Made by a program: the position numbers and the translations under genes. A stretch of 64,000 bases of DNA from Thermoflexus hugenholtzii JAD2 (GTDB taxonomy: Bacteria; Chloroflexota; Anaerolineae; J036; Brachytrichaceae): the NCBI GenBank assembly GCA_945877855.1, contig CAMDWA010000002.1, forward strand, positions 1-64,000, written 5' to 3'. Below are positions 48,014 to 55,202 of this stretch, piece after piece. A model generated the notes under the pieces. The model searched no databases and was not told the origin of the DNA. It saw only the letters and a program-made list of their open reading frames with translations. Position 1 is the first letter of the stretch; each line of letters begins with the position of its first letter.

Positions 48014-48248
48014 CTAGTGGTTAGTTAAGCCAATTTGTAGAATATTGCCTTCGATGTCGAGTTGTAAAAGATTGCATTCGAACGGCGATCAATCGCCGTT
48101 CTACGTAACAACGCCCACTACGCGGGCTGAAAAATTAGCCCGCATAGCGGGCGTTGTTATGTAGCGCGGGGATTGATCCCCGCGCGGACGCGATACGCCG
48201 CATTTTGCCATTTGTAGGTTTCTATAAATTAGCTTAACTGACCACTAG
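48014..48248. mobile_element. MITE-like element with 17-bp terminal inverted repeats and internal hairpins
   Basis: CTAGTGGTTAGTTAAGC (48014-48030) and GCTTAACTGACCACTAG (48232-48248) are inverted repeats with one mismatch. Inside, AACAACGCCCACTACGCGGG mirrors its complement (48106-48159), and CGGCGATCAATCGCCG and CGCGGGGATTGATCCCCGCG form two more hairpins. There is no coding capacity. No clear target duplication was seen. Confidence 0.65.
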
Positions 48249-48285
48249 TCTGAAATCCCTAATCTTTAATCTCCAATCCATTCTT

Positions 48286-49191
48286 ATGATCATCTTCATC
48301 ACTTGGATCCTCGATTTATGGCTAGGTGAGCCGCCAGTGCGGCTACATCCTGTCATTTGGATAGGCAATTATTTGCGCTGGGTGCGCAAACGCTTGCCGC
48401 CCACCTTTTGGGCCGGTGCATTGGCATGGTTGGGCGGAGCGATTGTCGTTTTTGGCATTGCACTCTTCATTACACAAATTTTAAATTTTAAATTTTTCAT
48501 TTTAAATTTACTCACCAGCGCCTTGTTGCTAAAGACACTCATTGCATGGCGGGCGCTGCGTGAGGCGGCCAATGAGGTGCTGAACGCGCCAGACTTGCCC
48601 GAAATGCGCAAAATGCTGTCGTGGCATTTGGTCAGTCGCAACACCAGCGAGCTAAGTGAAGCCGAGGTGTGTGGCGCGACAATTGAATCGGTGGCCGAAA
48701 ATTTGAGTGATTCGCTCATTGCGCCGCTGTTTTGGTTTGTGATCGGGCAAATATTGGGCGGGGACAACCTGCCACTCGGCTTGGCTTTTGCCGCGCTGTA
48801 TCGTTACACCAACACCGCCGACGCCATGTGGGGCTATCGCACCCCCGAACTCGAATATTTTGGCAAATGGACGGCGCGGCTCGACGACGTGCTTAACCTC
48901 ATCCCCTCACGGCTGACGGCTTTGCTCATTTGTGTTTGTTCGGGCAACGCCCGCTCATGGCAAATTTGGTGGCGCGACGGCCTCAGCACCCCTTCGCCCA
49001 ACGCCGGACAACCCATGAGTGCCGCTGCTGGGGCGCTTAACGTGCGGCTGACCAAACGCAATTTATACGATCTCGGGCGCGAATTGCCTGATCCAACCAA
49101 ACTCGATGGCACACGTGCCATCACCCTGTGCGCCCGTGCCGCTTGGATTGGGGTGATCGGTTACGCTGCCATCAATTTTTTTGCCCAATGA
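48286..49191 (+). CDS. cbiB: Adenosylcobinamide-phosphate synthase CbiB (CobD in aerobic naming)
   Basis: 301 aa membrane protein. The start DLWLGEPPVRLHPVIWIG is the family's signature. AAANEVLNAPD-like, SWHLVSRNTSELSEAEV, ATIESVAENLSDSLIAPLFWF, YRYTNTADAMWGYR and SPNAGQPMSAAAGAL all fit. It attaches the aminopropanol (or its phosphate) linker to cobyrate. Residues around 65-75 (QILNFKFFILNLL) come from an AAATTTTA repeat tract inside the gene and lie in a hydrophobic segment. cobC overlaps by 4 bases (ATGA). Confidence 0.94.
   Translation: MIIFITWILDLWLGEPPVRLHPVIWIGNYLRWVRKRLPPTFWAGALAWLGGAIVVFGIALFITQILNFKFFILNLLTSALLLKTLIAWRALREAANEVLNAPDLPEMRKMLSWHLVSRNTSELSEAEVCGATIESVAENLSDSLIAPLFWFVIGQILGGDNLPLGLAFAALYRYTNTADAMWGYRTPELEYFGKWTARLDDVLNLIPSRLTALLICVCSGNARSWQIWWRDGLSTPSPNAGQPMSAAAGALNVRLTKRNLYDLGRELPDPTKLDGTRAITLCARAAWIGVIGYAAINFFAQ
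48476..48511. repeat. AAATTTTA heptamer tract inside cbiB
   Basis: Three AAATTTT units are followed by the inverted word ATTTTAAATTT. Translated in frame as NFKFFILN in a membrane segment, where it does no obvious harm. Confidence 0.75.
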
Positions 49192-50228
49192 AACCCTATT
49201 TGCCACTATTATCCCGCGCCACCCACGGCGGCCCGCAAGCCGCCAACGAAAATATCATTGACTTTTCGGTCAATACCAACCCACTTGGTCCCAACCCCAT
49301 GCTCATGCAAATTTGGCGCGAGGCCGATTTGGTTGGCTACCCCGACCCGTATTACACCGTCGCACGTAGCGCATTGGCAAACATGCACCAGTGGTCGGTG
49401 GATGGCGTGGTGCTGGGCGTGGGCGCGAGCGAATTGTTGCACCGCATTGCACGGGTGTTCATCGGCCCCGATGACGCGGTGTATAGCCTAGATGCGCCAT
49501 TTGGCGAATTTGAACGGGCGGTGGCGTTACAACGTGGGCGCTTAAGTGTTGCCCCGCGTCAGTCCGACCTAACCGCCTTTGCTGCAACCTTGCAGCAGCG
49601 TTTTCACAGCATTGTCTATTTATCAAATCCACACAATCCTAGCGGGCATCTCTATTCACCCGCTCAATTGGCCCCATTGCTGGCAAACGAACAAACGTTG
49701 GTGGTGCTAGATGAGGCATATGCGCCTTTCGCCGCCACTGCGTATGATTGGCCGTGCCAGCCTAACCTCATTCGCGTGTGGTCGCCGAGCAAAGCGCATG
49801 GATTATTGGGCATGAGGATGGCTTATGTACTGGCGCACCCCGATACCGCCCAATTGTTGCAAAATGCTCAACCAGCGTGGGCCATCCCATCAGCAACGGC
49901 AGCAGCATTGGCGGCCTTGCCCGATCAAAGCGACTTTTTGCAGCGCACCCTGCCGCAAGTGCGGGCGTGGTCCAACGACTTGGCGCTGGCATTGGGGGCA
50001 CAGCCGAGCGGCATTCATTATTTTATGCTGCGGGTAAATAACGCGGCCCAAACCGCAGCGCGGCTGCTGGCGTTAGGCATTCGCGTGCGCAATTGCGCCT
50101 CGTTTGGCTACCCGCAACATATTCGTATTGCGACCCGTATGCCAGAGGTTGATCGGGTGTTGGTGGAGGCGCTGGCGTTCAAAATATCTCCGGTCAATCA
50201 GCTTTATTTGTTGGCAGTGAGTGATTAA
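49188..50228 (+). CDS. cobC: L-threonine-O-3-phosphate decarboxylase-like aminotransferase (CobC / Salmonella CobD)
   Basis: 346 aa, class I/II PLP fold. HGGPQAANENIIDFSVNTNPLGPNP is the usual start, then VGASELLHRIARVF, LSNPHNPSGHLYSP, LVVLDEAYAPF, and the Schiff-base lysine in VWSPSKAHGLLGMRMAYV. It yields aminopropanol phosphate, the linker used by CbiB. The ATG at 49188 overlaps the cbiB stop; an upstream in-frame ATG would lie within cbiB. Histidinol-phosphate aminotransferase is the close relative, but position next to cbiB makes the cobalamin role likely. It is the last intact gene of the B12 locus. Confidence 0.92.
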   Translation: MKPYLPLLSRATHGGPQAANENIIDFSVNTNPLGPNPMLMQIWREADLVGYPDPYYTVARSALANMHQWSVDGVVLGVGASELLHRIARVFIGPDDAVYSLDAPFGEFERAVALQRGRLSVAPRQSDLTAFAATLQQRFHSIVYLSNPHNPSGHLYSPAQLAPLLANEQTLVVLDEAYAPFAATAYDWPCQPNLIRVWSPSKAHGLLGMRMAYVLAHPDTAQLLQNAQPAWAIPSATAAALAALPDQSDFLQRTLPQVRAWSNDLALALGAQPSGIHYFMLRVNNAAQTAARLLALGIRVRNCASFGYPQHIRIATRMPEVDRVLVEALAFKISPVNQLYLLAVSD

Positions 50229-50913
50229 TGAAATCACTTGCGTGTAGAAATGTTGACGACAACGCCCATAGGTTTATTGTTGCACCAGATGAGGTGTTGT
50301 CGTAAAGCGCCTCTGAATCTGCGAATGTATCGCCACCTATAGCCGGTAATAGGCTGATCAATGATTGTAGCTGCTTCGCTAGCACAGAGACGGTCGGATA
50401 GTTAAGATGCACGCAAGTGTCTGGCATGCCAGCGCCTGTTGCAACAGGGTCTGTTTTTTTTGTTTTAACCGTATTTACGCATGTCACTTGTGAGCTAATA
50501 GACAAATAAATTAAACATCGCATATTTACGGTAAGACATCACTGCCATTAGAAATGGCGGGCTGGGCATACAAAGCCCACTTTCGCGGGCTAATAATTTA
50601 GACTGCGAAGGCGGTCTTTGTGTGCCCAGCCCGGGATTTTAATCCTCGCGCTGAGGGCATAGATTAAATATGCTATGGGCAAACAGAGCCGCCGATATCA
50701 TATGACCTATGCGCGATCTTTGTTTTATTTATCTATAAGAAACGCTACAAACTGGGCAAGAAACGGCAAACTATCGCTGGGTAATTCGTTGACTAGCGCA
50801 ATAATTTTTTGCCGTGGCGGGGTTAGCATGGAGATTGTAGTTGTTTTTTGTCAACATTATATATTATATGCAAATTGCAATCTGGCGCTATGCTTTGCCC
50901 ATGAAACCCACTA
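50229..50913. other. Gene-poor stretch after cobC
   Basis: No supported gene. A 109-codon open frame on the minus strand (50194-50523) overlaps cobC and shows no recognisable motif. The stretch holds a hairpin at 50559-50632 and decayed sequence leading into the ferredoxin remnant. It looks like a degraded region. Confidence 0.6.
50559..50632. repeat. Imperfect palindrome after cobC
   Basis: GGGCTGGGCATACAAAG pairs with CTTTGTGTGCCCAGCCC (one mismatch). The interior words CGCGGGCTAATAATTTAG resemble those inside the MITE-like element at 48106-48159, so they may be related. Confidence 0.75.
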
Positions 50914-51099
50914 TGCCTTGGGGTGTGCCAAAATGGGCCAATTGTGGTGGTTTACCCTGATGGGGTGTGGTATCAACATGTTGATGAGGTGGGTCTCAAA
51001 CGCATTGTCGATGAACACCTAAAAGGGAATAGACCTGTAGAAGATTTGGTTTTTCATCGGCTGGTAGCAGCCGATGATGAAACAATAATAACCGAGTAA
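50914..51099 (+). pseudogene. Truncated second copy of the thioredoxin-like ferredoxin
   Basis: The frame reads [19 protein letters not shown] and continues to [14 protein letters not shown], matching residues about 50-106 of the protein at 40312. There is an extra ETIITE tail. The N-terminal half with its first cysteine pair is missing, and no start codon is available (a TGA lies 3 codons upstream), so it is a remnant. Confidence 0.88.
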
Positions 51100-51151
51100 A
51101 TTGGATTGAGTGTTATATGCCGCAGAAATATGGCATTTAAAATTTAAAAAT

Positions 51152-51747
51152 ATGTCTGATAACCCTGAATTACTTTCAACCGACGAAGCCAAAGCCAAAC
51201 GTAATGAGGCCCGCCAAAATCGTAAAAAGAAAGGCCTCATCATTGTCAACACCGGCGATGGCAAAGGCAAAACAACCGCTGCCCTCGGCATTTTGTTGCG
51301 GGCGTGGGGGCGCGATATGCGCATCGGCGGTATTCAATTTTTTAAGCACGAGACCGCCAGTTTTGGCGAGCTAAAAGCGCTGAAAAAATGGGCGTTGAAC
51401 TAACCCCGATGGGCGATGGCTTTACGTGGACAAGCAAGGATTTGGACGAAACCCAAGCCAAAGCGCTGAATGGTTGGGAAGTCGCCAAACAAAAAATTGC
51501 CAGTGGCAATTACGATATCTTTTTGCTTGATGAATTTACCTATGTGATGTCGTTTGGCTGGGTTGACCCAAAGGTGGCGGTGGAATGGCTCAAGGTCAAC
51601 AAACCACCTATGCTGCACCTCATCATCACCGATCGCCAAGCCCCGCCCGAATTGGTCGAGTTGGCCGATTTGGTCACCGAAATGACGTTGGTCAAACATC
51701 CATTTCAGGAACAAGGCATTTTGGCCCAACCGGGGATTGAGTTTTAG
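51152..51747 (+). pseudogene. cobO: Second cobO copy with a one-base frameshift in an A-run
   Basis: The copy starts [16 protein letters not shown] and is nearly identical in sequence to the cobO at 41676. At 51384-51389 it has A6 where the intact gene has A7 (CTGAAAAAATGGGC), so the frame shifts and stops at LKKWALN. The downstream frame (from 51388, [11 protein letters not shown]) continues unbroken to the normal end GIEF. All motifs (P-loop [34 protein letters not shown]) are otherwise kept. It is either a fresh pseudogene or a gene rescued by slippage on the A-run. Confidence 0.88.
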
Positions 51748-51855
51748 CCATGGGCCATGAGCTATGAGCTTTGAGCTATGAGCCATGAGCTATGAGCCAT
51801 GAGCCACGAATCGCTAGTGAAAAGCTCATGGCTCATAGCTCACGGCTCATAGCTC
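51746..51855. repeat. Inverted heptamer array (GAGCTAT / CTCATAG)
   Basis: GAGCCAT, GAGCTAT and GAGCTTT units on the left are mirrored by GCTCATG, GCTCATA and GCTCACG units on the right around CACGAATCGCTAGTG. The words match the array at 32879. The remaining bases to 51999 carry the promoter region of the next gene, with a TATAAT at 51922. Confidence 0.92.
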
Positions 51856-51999
51856 GTAAAGGGCTTTGGCGTAGTGGAGCATTTGGCATTATTAGAATGT
51901 ATCGGATTACACTAATAGGCCTATAATCTATGATGTGTATGTAAGCCAGTTTTAGAGCGGTTTACATATAGTATTGGAGAAAAGGAGAATAATCCCAAA

Positions 52000-53763
52000 A
52001 TGATGAAAAATAAAGTCCTAACTGTAAGCAGCTTGGCTGCGGTGACGACGTTGGTGCTGGCGGCGTGCGCGCCTGCCCCTACCCCCGCCCCAAAGCCAAC
52101 CGATGCGCCAAAGCCTGCGGCAACTGCTGCCCCAGCCCCAACCACGGCCCCTGCGCCCACCACCGCGCCAGCCCCAACTGCCGCCCCAAAGCCAACCGAA
52201 GCGCCCAAGCCCGCCGAATTCAAGCCTTCTAAACTTGAGTCTGCGGATTGCAAAGCTGGCGAAATCAAGTCGATGGAGTCAGTAGACAAGTTGACCTTTA
52301 AATTCACTTTGTGTGAGCCAGACCCCGCCTTTCCTTATAAGGTCACAGGCAGTTCATTTGGCATTCATCAAAAAGAGGTGCTCGAGAAATCAGGCGGCGA
52401 TGCCAAGAAGATCAGCGAAAACCCTGTTGGCACTGGCCCCTATATGCTAAAAGAATGGAAGCGTGGTGATTCGGTCAACTTTACCGCCAACGATAAATGG
52501 TGGGGTGGCGCAATCAAGAACAAAGGCCTCGTCATTCGCTGGAGCAAAGAAGCCGCACAAGCGCTGCTCGAATTGAAGTCGGGCAATGCCGATGCGATTG
52601 AAAAGGTTGCCACCGAAGACTTTGATGCGGTCAAGAAAGACCCCAAGCTAAAGTTGGTGCCAATTGAGCCATTGAACATTTTCTATGTCGGTCTCAACAA
52701 TACCAAGGCCCCATTTGATAATGAAAAAGTGCGCCAAGCATTCGCTATGGCGATTGACCGCAAGAAGATCATTGACGACTATTACCCAGCCGGCTCACTC
52801 GTCGCCAACAGCTTTGTGCCACCCAGCTTTGTGCCGGGTTCATCACCCAATGTCAAATATTGGGAATATGACCCCAAGAAGGCCAAGGCCATGCTCGAAG
52901 AAGCCAAATTCGATTTCAACAAAGAAATCCCATTAGGGTATCGTGAAGTCGTGCGTGTATATTTGCCCAGCCCGGGCAAAGTCGGTCAAGAAATTCAAGC
53001 CCAACTCAAGCAAATTGGCGTGAAGATCAAGTTGGAGCCAAAGGAAAGCGGCACATTCTTGAAGAGCGCAGCAGCGGGTAGTGAAACCATGACCTTGCTC
53101 GGATGGGGCGCCGACTACCCCGATGCCACTAACTTCTATGACACTCACGTCGGCCCCAATAAGAAAGACTTTGGTAAGCCTTGGGATGACATTGTGGCCC
53201 AAATGAGAATTGGTGGCACCACCAGCGACAACGCCAAGCGCCAAGCCGCTTATGACAAAGTAAACGAGTTGATCAAGCAACACGTGCCCATGATCCCAAT
53301 TGCACACGGCTTTAGTGCCCAAGGGTATTCGGCGGCAGTGGAAGGCGCACATGCCAACCCATTGACCCCCAATGAATATCACAAGATGAAGGGTGCCAAA
53401 GATACATTTGTGTATGTTCAAGCTGGTGAACCCATTAGCTTAGACTGCGCCGATGAATCTGACGGTGAAACCTTCAACGTTTGTGGTCAGATTTACGAAC
53501 AATTGCTCAGCTTCAAGCCGGGCACAGTCGAAATCGCCCCGGCCTTGGCAACCGAATACAAGGGCAACCCAGAAGCAACCGAATGGGTCTTCAAGCTCCG
53601 CCCGGGCGTGAAGTTCCATAACGGGGCTGAATTGGATGCCAATGACGTATTCATTTCATTTGCCCGCCAATGGGATGCCAGCCACCCATTGCACAAAGGC
53701 AATACTGGCGACTTCGGTTACTTCGCCGATTATTTCGGTGGTTTCTTAAACGCCAAGAAATAG
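52000..53763 (+). CDS. Circularly permuted family-5 solute-binding lipoprotein of a peptide ABC transporter
   Basis: 587 aa. Lipoprotein signal with lipobox VLAAC (Cys 24) and a Pro/Ala/Thr tether to about residue 70. The motif order is unusual. NPVGTGPYMLKEW comes near 140-155, KVRQAFAMAIDR near 245, WGADYPDATNFYD near 370, and only afterwards the segment that normally begins the mature protein: FVYVQAGEPISLDCADESDGE near 470 and LRPGVKFHNGAELDANDVFIS near 535. The domain is thus permuted, ending at HKGNTGDFGYF. I recall similar architectures in Chloroflexota but cannot check. AAAGGAG precedes the start. dppB and dppC follow, so it feeds a peptide importer. Confidence 0.9.
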   Translation: MMKNKVLTVSSLAAVTTLVLAACAPAPTPAPKPTDAPKPAATAAPAPTTAPAPTTAPAPTAAPKPTEAPKPAEFKPSKLESADCKAGEIKSMESVDKLTFKFTLCEPDPAFPYKVTGSSFGIHQKEVLEKSGGDAKKISENPVGTGPYMLKEWKRGDSVNFTANDKWWGGAIKNKGLVIRWSKEAAQALLELKSGNADAIEKVATEDFDAVKKDPKLKLVPIEPLNIFYVGLNNTKAPFDNEKVRQAFAMAIDRKKIIDDYYPAGSLVANSFVPPSFVPGSSPNVKYWEYDPKKAKAMLEEAKFDFNKEIPLGYREVVRVYLPSPGKVGQEIQAQLKQIGVKIKLEPKESGTFLKSAAAGSETMTLLGWGADYPDATNFYDTHVGPNKKDFGKPWDDIVAQMRIGGTTSDNAKRQAAYDKVNELIKQHVPMIPIAHGFSAQGYSAAVEGAHANPLTPNEYHKMKGAKDTFVYVQAGEPISLDCADESDGETFNVCGQIYEQLLSFKPGTVEIAPALATEYKGNPEATEWVFKLRPGVKFHNGAELDANDVFISFARQWDASHPLHKGNTGDFGYFADYFGGFLNAKK

Positions 53764-53809
53764 CTTTTGTTTCTTCTCAATAACTGGGGGGATTCCCAAA
53801 AGACGTAAT

Positions 53810-53882
53810 GTCGAATTCACTATCCCTTCGTATTTGGAGAGGGTAAAGCCTTCTCTAAATACGAAGGGATAGTAAGTTAGGC
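53810..53882. repeat. Palindrome, conserved-base family (P10)
   Basis: GTCGAATTCACTATCCCTTC at the base, core CGTATTTGGAGA / TCTCTAAATACG, right arm ending AGTAAGTTAGGC. Flanks AGACGTAATGTC and GGCGAAAACTTGTTTTA. The left flank CTTCTCAATAACTGGGGG is shared with P9. Confidence 0.88.
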
Positions 53883-53933
53883 GAAAACTTGTTTTACTTC
53901 TCACTGTTCATTGAGAAAATACTTTTTTAATTT

Positions 53934-53970
53934 AAAAAATCGGGTTTCTTTAAAGAAACCCGATTTTTAA
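53934..53970. terminator. Hairpin immediately upstream of dppB
   Basis: AAAAATCGGGTTTC pairs with GAAACCCGATTTTT around CTTTAAAG-like centre, with T-run. It ends 7 bases before the dppB ATG, so it either ends the binding-protein transcript or modulates dppB translation. Confidence 0.75.
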
Positions 53971-53977
53971 ATAACCT

Positions 53978-55054
53978 ATGAGTCAATTCATTCTTCGCCG
54001 TCTGTTTTTGTTAGGTTTTGTGGTGATTGGTATTTTGGCCGTTACATTTGCCCTAGCTCGCCTTATTCCCGGCGACCCATGCACTGCCATGTTGGGTGAA
54101 AAAGCCACCATTGAAAAATGCGCGGCTTTTAATGAACGCTTTGGCTTAAATGACAGCATTCCGGTGCAATTTGTGCGCTATGTGCAAAATATTAGTCGTG
54201 GCGACTTCGGGCAATCAATCAAAGATTCACGCAATGTCACCGATATTATTGCCGAGCGCCTGCCAATGACGATTGAATTGACCATTTTTGCGACCTTGAT
54301 CTCAGCTATTGCTGGCGTGGCTTTAGGCATTGTTTCATCTACCCGCCAAAATAGCGCTATTGATGTCGCCGCCATGATTTTTGCCAACGCTGGTGTCAGC
54401 ATTCCTATTTTTTGGTTAGGGCTGATGTTGGCTTATTTTTTTGCCATTACCCTCGCTGGGACTTTTCTGCAATTGCCCCCATCGGCACGCATTACCCCTG
54501 GTGCCGACCTGCCTAATTTGTTGAAATTATGGAAAATGGAAGATGCTACTGGTTTTAGCCGATTTGGCACCATATTTTTGTCAAATTCATATATGCTAAA
54601 CGCTATGTTGCAAGGCAAGTGGGATATTGTGTGGGATGCATTTCGGCATCTCATTTTGCCGAGTGTGGCGGTTGCAACCGTTTCAACCTCGATTATTGCC
54701 CGTATGACACGCGGCGCAATGCTCGATGTATTTACCCAAGATTATGTGCGCGTAGCCCGCGCCAAAGGTTTATCTGAGCGCCTCGTTGTTATGCGTCACG
54801 CATTTAGAAACGCACTTGTGCCGATTGTTACTGTCATTGGTTTGCAATTTGGTGGGCTATTAGGTGGGGCCGTATTAACCGAAACCACTTTTGGCTTGCC
54901 CGGCATTGGCACCAAGCTTATCGATGCCATTTCATCACGAGATTATCCAGTTGTGCAGGCATTTACGGTTGTGATTGCGTTATTGCTCGTTTTGGTTAAC
55001 CTGATAGTTGATGTTTCTTATGCTTATTTAAACCCGCGCATTCGGGTGCAATAG
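53978..55054 (+). CDS. dppB: Dipeptide/oligopeptide ABC transporter permease DppB
   Basis: 358 aa with six transmembrane helices. The N-terminus SQFILRRLFLLGFVVIGILAVTFALARLIPGDPC is typical. GDFGQSIKDSRNVTDIIAERLPMTIEL is present, and the ATPase-contact EAA motif reads YVRVARAKGLSERLVVMRHAFRNAL. The C-terminal GGAVLTETTFGLPGIG is the usual family end. It forms the membrane channel with DppC. A terminator-like hairpin sits directly upstream, so expression relative to the binding protein is uncertain. Confidence 0.94.
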   Translation: MSQFILRRLFLLGFVVIGILAVTFALARLIPGDPCTAMLGEKATIEKCAAFNERFGLNDSIPVQFVRYVQNISRGDFGQSIKDSRNVTDIIAERLPMTIELTIFATLISAIAGVALGIVSSTRQNSAIDVAAMIFANAGVSIPIFWLGLMLAYFFAITLAGTFLQLPPSARITPGADLPNLLKLWKMEDATGFSRFGTIFLSNSYMLNAMLQGKWDIVWDAFRHLILPSVAVATVSTSIIARMTRGAMLDVFTQDYVRVARAKGLSERLVVMRHAFRNALVPIVTVIGLQFGGLLGGAVLTETTFGLPGIGTKLIDAISSRDYPVVQAFTVVIALLLVLVNLIVDVSYAYLNPRIRVQ

Positions 55055-55075
55055 GTGTTTTGATGAGAATTTTTT

Positions 55076-55140
55076 CAAAGTTGCAGAGTGGCAGAGTGGC
55101 AAAGATTAAAGCTTTGCCACTCTGCTACTCTGCAACTTTG
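55076..55140. repeat. Inverted repeat between dppB and dppC
   Basis: CAAAGTTGCAGAGTGGCAGA... and its complement (29-bp arms, one mismatch) flank a 7-base loop. The arms are made of GCAGAGTG words and further copies trail to 55150. Confidence 0.9.
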
Positions 55141-55202
55141 CCACTCTGCAAGCCCCCCAACGTTTTAGTTGACTTTTGTTTATCAGCCCTCATTTGAATA
55201 AA

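Noticed and set aside
50194-50523. 109-codon minus-strand open frame
   Set aside because: Overlaps the end of cobC, has no recognisable motif or ribosome binding site, and lies in a decayed region.
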